Below are positions 35,958-40,111 of a stretch of 40,111 nucleotides of DNA, one piece after another. Source of the stretch: an uncultured beta proteobacterium (GTDB taxonomy: Bacteria; Pseudomonadota; Gammaproteobacteria; Burkholderiales; SG8-39); the NCBI GenBank assembly GCA_903859155.1, contig CAIOLO010000099.1, positions 1 to 40,111 of the forward strand. The letters are read 5' to 3'. The notes beneath the pieces were generated by a model, which saw only the letters and a program-made list of their open reading frames with translations, ran no database searches and was not told where the DNA came from. Made by a program: the position numbers and the translations under genes. The number at the start of each line of letters is the position of its first letter. Within the stretch, counting starts at the first letter, position 1.

Positions 35958-37256
35958 ATGAACAAATGCCACTCGATTCATCGCCGGCTGATGGCCGCCG
36001 CGCTTCTCATCACGACCACAGCCTGCGGCGCAGAGGCGGCCGATCGCCCGCGACGCGCGAACATCGAATATCCGCCTGTCGCTACCGTTGCCGTGCCGAA
36101 GGTGCTGGGAGAATTCAACGGCGTAAAAATAGCGGGAGGTTTTGGCTCCGCACTTGCGCCCGATCCGCGCGCGCCGGGCTATTTCTACCTGCTCACCGAT
36201 CGCGGCCCGAACGCCGACAGTGTGGATACCGACAAGAAGGTTTTTCCGGTCCCAGGGTTTGCGCCGCAGATTGGCCGATTCAAGCTCGAAGGCGACAAAT
36301 TGCGGCTGGTCGGCCTGATCGATATCAAAAATGCCAGGGGCAAAAAGATCACCGGACTTCCCAATCCGAGTGACGGAAAAACCGGTGAGATCGCGGTGGA
36401 CCTGGATGGCAAGGCGCTGGGCACCGATCCCGACGGCTTGGACAGCGAGGGTCTGGTGGCGATGAAGGACGGCAGTTTCTGGATCTCCGACGAGTACGGG
36501 CCGTGGTTGGTGCACGTGGATGCGCGGGGGCGCACGCTCGAGCGCATCGGGCCCTTTGGCGCAAAGAAAGCGCTGCCCCGGGTGCTCGCCCTGCGCCGGC
36601 CCAATCGCGGCATGGAGTCCCTCACCATCACGCCGGATGGCCGGCTGCTGGTGGGCCTGATGCAGAACCCCGTGGACAATCCCGATTCGGGCATCCGCAA
36701 GACTTCGCGGCTGAATCGCCTGGTCAGCTACGATCCACGCACCGGCGCCACACGCCAGTACGCCTACGTGATGGAGGGACTGAGTTCCGTTGTCAGCGAA
36801 ATCGCGGCGGTGACCGCTACAAGCTTCATTGTTTCCGAGCGCGACCAGCTGTTTCCCGGAGACCCGAAGTCGCCGGCCAGACTGAAGCGGATTTACAAGA
36901 TCGATCTCACCGGCGCGAGCGAACTGAGCGACCCGCAAGACGGCCCCAACGGCCGCCTCGTGAACGGCAAGACCCTGGAGCAGCTGAACGACGAGGAACT
37001 GCGCACCGCGGGCATCGTCCCTGTCACCAAGGAATTGGTGGTGGACCTGCTCACTCTGCCGGGCGGCTATCCCCATGACAAGTCGGAGGGGCTTGCCATC
37101 ATCAGCGACACCCTGATCGCGGTATCAAACGACGATGACTTCGGCATTGCCCCGGACGGCAAGGGCGGCATTGCGCCCAAGCGTCTGCCGGGTGAGGCAG
37201 ACAGAGTGGACGTGAACCGGATTTATTTCATCCGCCTGGACAAGCCGCTGAAGTAG
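35958..37256 (+). CDS. Secreted phytase-like esterase family protein (PF13449)
   Basis: This 432-residue exported protein has a signal peptide of ~28 residues (hydrophobic core LMAAALLITTTAC, cleavage near AEA-AD). The Phytase-like domain then follows, with GGFGSALAPDPRAPGYFYLL, LTDRGPNAD, DSEGLVAMKDGSFWISDEYG, NRGMESLTITPDGRLLVGLM and a C-terminal SEGLAIISD. The family is a beta-propeller with proposed phosphoesterase activity, mostly untested. GGGA lies ~7 bases before the ATG. It lies between the partner-switch operon and btaAB-plcP and has its own Pho-box-like promoter, fitting a phosphate-scavenging role. Confidence 0.87.
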   Translation: MNKCHSIHRRLMAAALLITTTACGAEAADRPRRANIEYPPVATVAVPKVLGEFNGVKIAGGFGSALAPDPRAPGYFYLLTDRGPNADSVDTDKKVFPVPGFAPQIGRFKLEGDKLRLVGLIDIKNARGKKITGLPNPSDGKTGEIAVDLDGKALGTDPDGLDSEGLVAMKDGSFWISDEYGPWLVHVDARGRTLERIGPFGAKKALPRVLALRRPNRGMESLTITPDGRLLVGLMQNPVDNPDSGIRKTSRLNRLVSYDPRTGATRQYAYVMEGLSSVVSEIAAVTATSFIVSERDQLFPGDPKSPARLKRIYKIDLTGASELSDPQDGPNGRLVNGKTLEQLNDEELRTAGIVPVTKELVVDLLTLPGGYPHDKSEGLAIISDTLIAVSNDDDFGIAPDGKGGIAPKRLPGEADRVDVNRIYFIRLDKPLK

Positions 37257-37331
37257 CCTGGCGGTCGGATCCGGGTGGCGCTGCGGCCAGTTGCGCTTCA
37301 TTCCCGATGAATTTTTCAAAGATTAATCGCC

Positions 37332-37354
37332 CTGTCATACAGCGCCGCTACGCT
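37332..37354 (+). promoter_or_regulatory. Possible Pho half-site upstream of btaA
   Basis: CTGTCAT at 37332-37338 is an exact PhoB heptamer, with TACGCT (37349-37354) 10 bases later as a weak -10. The partner heptamer 11 bases upstream (GATTAAT) is poor. The implied start of transcription lies after the TTG at 37354 and before the GTG at 37396, which agrees with GTG as the btaA start. Confidence 0.4.
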
Positions 37355-37395
37355 TGAGCCGAAATCAACAAGATCGGGCAAGGGCCAGGCAGACA

Positions 37396-38592
37396 GTGAT
37401 CCAGAAAAACACCTTTCGCGACAGTATCGATCAAACAATTTTCTATGCGGTATGTTCACGTTCACTGGTCTATAACGCCTGCTGGGAAGACCCTGCGGTA
37501 GACCGCAAGGCGCTGCGCATCCGGCCCGACGACCGGATGCTGGTGATCACCAGTGCCGGCTGCAATGTCCTTGACTACGCCCTGCTGGGGCCCGAGCGCA
37601 TCTTCGCGGTGGATGCCAACCCGCGCCAGTCAGCGCTGCTGGAACTGAAAATTGCCGGCATCCGCCACCTGGAATTCGAGGATTTCTTCGCCTTGTTCGG
37701 GAAAGGCCGCCACGCCGACTTTCGTTCGATATACCAAGGGGCGCTGCGTCCGCACCTGGGCGGGTTCGCGCGCGAGTACTGGGACCAGCGCGGGCACTGG
37801 TTTGGCGGCGGGCATGGCAAAACCAGCTTTTACTATTACGGCCTCTCCGGTTATGTCGCGCGCGGTTTTCGCGCCTATCTGGGGTTGCGCAAGGCCTTGC
37901 GTGGCGCGATCGGCGCGTTACTCGAAGCCAAAGACCTGGAAGAGCAGCGCCGCATATACGACCTGAAAGTCCAGTGCTTGCTTTGGACTCGCGACATCAA
38001 GTGGATTCTCTCGCGCCAGGCCACCATGACCATGCTCGGCGTGCCGCACCCGCAGCGCAAGGAAGTGCAGCGCCAGCACCTGGGCGGGGTGGCCGGTTTC
38101 GTGCGCGAGGCCATTGAATACGTATTCCGCTCGCTGCCGGTGCGCACCAACTATTTCTGGAGCCTGTACCTGCGGGGCCATTACCTGCCCGAGTGCTGCC
38201 CCGAATACCTGCGGCCGGAAAATTTCACGGCGTTGAAGAATGGCCTGGTGGACAGCATTGACGTGCATACCGACACCGTCACCGGATTCCTCGAGGGTGG
38301 CCAGAAGCGGATCAGCAAGTTCGTGTTGCTCGACCACATGGATTGGATGAGTTCCTTTAATCCTCAGGCTCTGCAGGAGGAATGGAATGCCATCGTCGCC
38401 AATGCGGCCCCGGGCGCCAGGATCATCTTTCGAAGCGCGCACCGGCATCCGCAATATCTCGAAAAAATCATCATCGGGGGCAGGCCGCTGCAGGAAGAGT
38501 TGCGTTTTCAGGACGGCCTTGCGCTGGCATTGGCGCCGCTCGACCGCGTGCACACCTACGCGGGCTTCCACATCGCCGACATGCCGGCATGA
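37396..38592 (+). CDS. btaA: BtaA-type S-adenosylmethionine:diacylglycerol 3-amino-3-carboxypropyl transferase
   Basis: This ~398-residue protein of the DUF3419/BtaA family transfers the aminocarboxypropyl group of SAM to diacylglycerol, the first step of betaine-lipid synthesis. The conserved start TIFYAVCSRSLVYNACWEDP (~12-31), the SAM-site region SAGCNVLDYALLGPERIFAV and DANPRQSALLELK, and later LLDHMDWM and IIFRSAH are visible. GTG at 37396 is chosen with AGG nearby and because a Pho-type promoter would start after the TTG at 37354. It overlaps btaB as ATGA. Membrane-associated action is expected from its lipid substrate. Confidence 0.93.
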   Translation: MIQKNTFRDSIDQTIFYAVCSRSLVYNACWEDPAVDRKALRIRPDDRMLVITSAGCNVLDYALLGPERIFAVDANPRQSALLELKIAGIRHLEFEDFFALFGKGRHADFRSIYQGALRPHLGGFAREYWDQRGHWFGGGHGKTSFYYYGLSGYVARGFRAYLGLRKALRGAIGALLEAKDLEEQRRIYDLKVQCLLWTRDIKWILSRQATMTMLGVPHPQRKEVQRQHLGGVAGFVREAIEYVFRSLPVRTNYFWSLYLRGHYLPECCPEYLRPENFTALKNGLVDSIDVHTDTVTGFLEGGQKRISKFVLLDHMDWMSSFNPQALQEEWNAIVANAAPGARIIFRSAHRHPQYLEKIIIGGRPLQEELRFQDGLALALAPLDRVHTYAGFHIADMPA

Positions 38593-39317
38593 ATGCGACG
38601 GCGGAATTGCGCACCCTGTTCCAATTGCTGCGCGGCAGGCCGCAGCGTGGCAGCCATGCACAGAGCTTAAAGGCGTTCTACGCCCCGCAGGCGCACAGCT
38701 ACGATGCCTTTCGCGAGCAGTTGCTGCACGGACGCCAGGCGCTGGTCGAACGGCTTGACCCGCCGCGTAACGCACGGGTGGTGGAACTCGGTTGCGGCAC
38801 CGGGCGCAATATTGAATTCTTCGGTGATCGCATCGGCACGCTTGCGAGCGTGGAACTGGTCGACTTGTGCACCCCGCTGCTCGATCAGGCGCGCGCTCGT
38901 GCCGCCCGTTGGCCATCAGTGGTCAGCGTGGTCGAAGCCGATGCCGAACGCTACCGCCCCGCGCATCCGGTCGATTGCGTCTACCTCTCCTATTCGCTCA
39001 GCATGACCGCCAATTGGAGAAAAACGATATGCAATGCGGTGCGCATGCTGCGACCGGGGGGCACCCTGGGCGTGGTCGATTTCTTCGTCTCTGAAGCCAC
39101 TCCGCCGCCCGGAGAGGCCCGCCACAGCTGGATCTCCAGGCAATTCTGGCCGCGCTGGTTCGCGCACGACGGAGTGCACCTCACACCGGAACACCGGCGC
39201 GTGCTGGGCGATTGCACCGACACGCTGCATCTGGAACAGCACACGGCGCCGGTGCCGTGGCTGCCGCTGCTGCGTGTTCCCTACTACCTTTACATCGGCC
39301 GCAAACGGCGGAATTGA
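38589..39317 (+). CDS. btaB: BtaB-type diacylglyceryl-homoserine N-methyltransferase
   Basis: This 242-residue class I SAM methyltransferase has motif I VVELGCGTGRNIEFFGDRIG (~89-108), VELVDLCTPLLDQA, and SMTANWRKTICNAVRMLRPG with GTLGVVDFFV. BtaB adds three methyl groups to diacylglyceryl-homoserine to give DGTS. Position directly after btaA with a 4-base overlap supports the assignment over a generic methyltransferase. Its stop overlaps the next start as TGATG, so all three genes are coupled. Confidence 0.92.
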   Translation: MNATAELRTLFQLLRGRPQRGSHAQSLKAFYAPQAHSYDAFREQLLHGRQALVERLDPPRNARVVELGCGTGRNIEFFGDRIGTLASVELVDLCTPLLDQARARAARWPSVVSVVEADAERYRPAHPVDCVYLSYSLSMTANWRKTICNAVRMLRPGGTLGVVDFFVSEATPPPGEARHSWISRQFWPRWFAHDGVHLTPEHRRVLGDCTDTLHLEQHTAPVPWLPLLRVPYYLYIGRKRRN

Positions 39318-40111
39318 TGGCGGACGCGCTGCGCGAGGTTTTCAACAATTTTGGCGGCATGCCCCTTGGCGCCGCCGCCCCGGAATTGCCTCTCGCGCGG
39401 GCGCCGGTGAAGCCGGCCGGATCGCAGCGGCCGTACCGAACGCTATTTCTCTCCGACATCCACCTGGGGACCCGCGCCTGCCAGGCGGAGAAGCTGCTGT
39501 CGTTCCTGCGCGAGCATGAGGCCGACACCATTTATCTGGTGGGCGACATCATCGATTTCTGGGCTCTCAACCGCGGCATCTACTGGCCTGCCGCGCACAA
39601 CACCTTTGTGCAGAAAATACTCAAACTGGCGCGTCACGATGTGCGTGTGGTGTTCATTCCCGGCAACCATGACGAGGCGCTGCGCGAATACGCCGGCGCG
39701 CATTTCGGCAATATCGAGATAGAACGCGAGACTGTGCACCGCACCGCCGAGGGCAGGCGATTGTTGCTGGTGCATGGCGACGAATTCGACCAGATCGCGC
39801 GCTGCCACCGCTGGCTCGCGGTGCTGGGAGATATCTCTTACAACTGGCTGGTGCGCGTCAACGTGCGGCTTTCCTGGGTGCGGCGCAAACTGCGCTGCTC
39901 CGGTTACTGGTCCCTGGCCGGCTACGCCAAGAAGCGGATAAAGGGCGCGCTCGAATTCATCTACGGCTTCGAAGCCGCTGTGCTCCACTATGCCCGGCAA
40001 GCCGGCGCCGACGGCGTGGTGTGCGGCCACATCCACAGCGCCGTCATCAAGGAGGTGGATGGCATCACCTACATCAACTGCGGCGACTGGGTCGATAGTT
40101 GCACCGCCATC
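39317..40111 (+). CDS. plcP: Metallophosphoesterase, PlcP-like phospholipase C, partial at window edge
   Basis: 265 codons are visible and the gene continues past the right edge. Calcineurin-type motifs are in order: FLSDIHLGTR (DxH, ~45-54), YLVGDIIDFW (GDxxD), FIPGNHDEAL (GNHD), LLLVHGDEFDQIAR (GDxxD-like) and VVCGHIHSA (GHxH). The family contains LpxH-like enzymes and PlcP, which removes the head group of phosphatidylcholine and related lipids to give diacylglycerol under phosphate limitation. The RACQAEKLLSFLREHEADTI segment and the operon with btaAB point to PlcP, since BtaA uses diacylglycerol. An N-terminal ~40-residue extension precedes the domain. Confidence 0.88.
   Translation, partial: MADALREVFNNFGGMPLGAAAPELPLARAPVKPAGSQRPYRTLFLSDIHLGTRACQAEKLLSFLREHEADTIYLVGDIIDFWALNRGIYWPAAHNTFVQKILKLARHDVRVVFIPGNHDEALREYAGAHFGNIEIERETVHRTAEGRRLLLVHGDEFDQIARCHRWLAVLGDISYNWLVRVNVRLSWVRRKLRCSGYWSLAGYAKKRIKGALEFIYGFEAAVLHYARQAGADGVVCGHIHSAVIKEVDGITYINCGDWVDSCTAI

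Overview
The window is GC-rich, densely coded DNA that looks betaproteobacterial, most likely Burkholderiales or a related environmental lineage. The reasons are two Bug-type (TctC-like) periplasmic binding proteins without their own permeases, a LivFGMHK ABC system, the gene order pstS-pstC-pstA-pstB-phoU-phoB-phoR close to ppk, a DUF2934 protein, and ornithine-lipid genes. No rRNA, tRNA, CRISPR array or intact mobile element was seen.

Bases 1-13.9 kb are a catabolic and transport region. On the minus strand lie two paralogous metal-dependent amidohydrolases (COG2159, decarboxylase/hydratase type), both with histone-like Lys/Ala-rich N-terminal tails. A Bug protein and a class II aldolase are also on the minus strand. 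A sodium:solute symporter is divergent from the aldolase. Then come a two-domain GNAT acetyltransferase, a livKHMGF operon, a second Bug protein and a third amidohydrolase. The substrates cannot be named from sequence; small carboxylic or aromatic-derived acids are likely.

Bases 13.9-24.1 kb hold the phosphate core: pstSCAB-phoU-phoB-phoR (minus), an arsR remnant with an arsenate reductase, and polyphosphate kinase (plus). PhoB-box-like direct repeats with an 11-bp period precede both pstS and ppk.

Bases 24.1-40.1 kb extend the phosphate theme. They carry homospermidine synthase, a GT4 glycosyltransferase-olsB-olsA operon (glycolipid and ornithine lipid), small basic proteins, a phosphonoacetate hydrolase remnant, a DUF2934 protein and an alpha/beta hydrolase. 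A PhoX/DUF839-type secreted protein, an RsbV-RsbW-RsbU-like partner-switching operon, a phytase-like secreted protein and btaA-btaB-plcP follow. PlcP-type enzymes cleave phospholipids to diacylglycerol, BtaA/BtaB convert diacylglycerol to a betaine lipid, and OlsBA and the glycosyltransferase make other phosphorus-free lipids. Pho-box-like sites precede the partner-switching operon and the phytase-like gene; a strong one lies between the phoX-like gene and a small basic protein, and a weaker one precedes btaA.

The most interesting reading is that about 26 kb form a phosphate-limitation super-locus joining sensing, scavenging, storage and membrane-lipid replacement, with a partner-switching module wired to a Pho-box promoter. 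The gene families are directly readable; the regulation is inferred from motif spacing.
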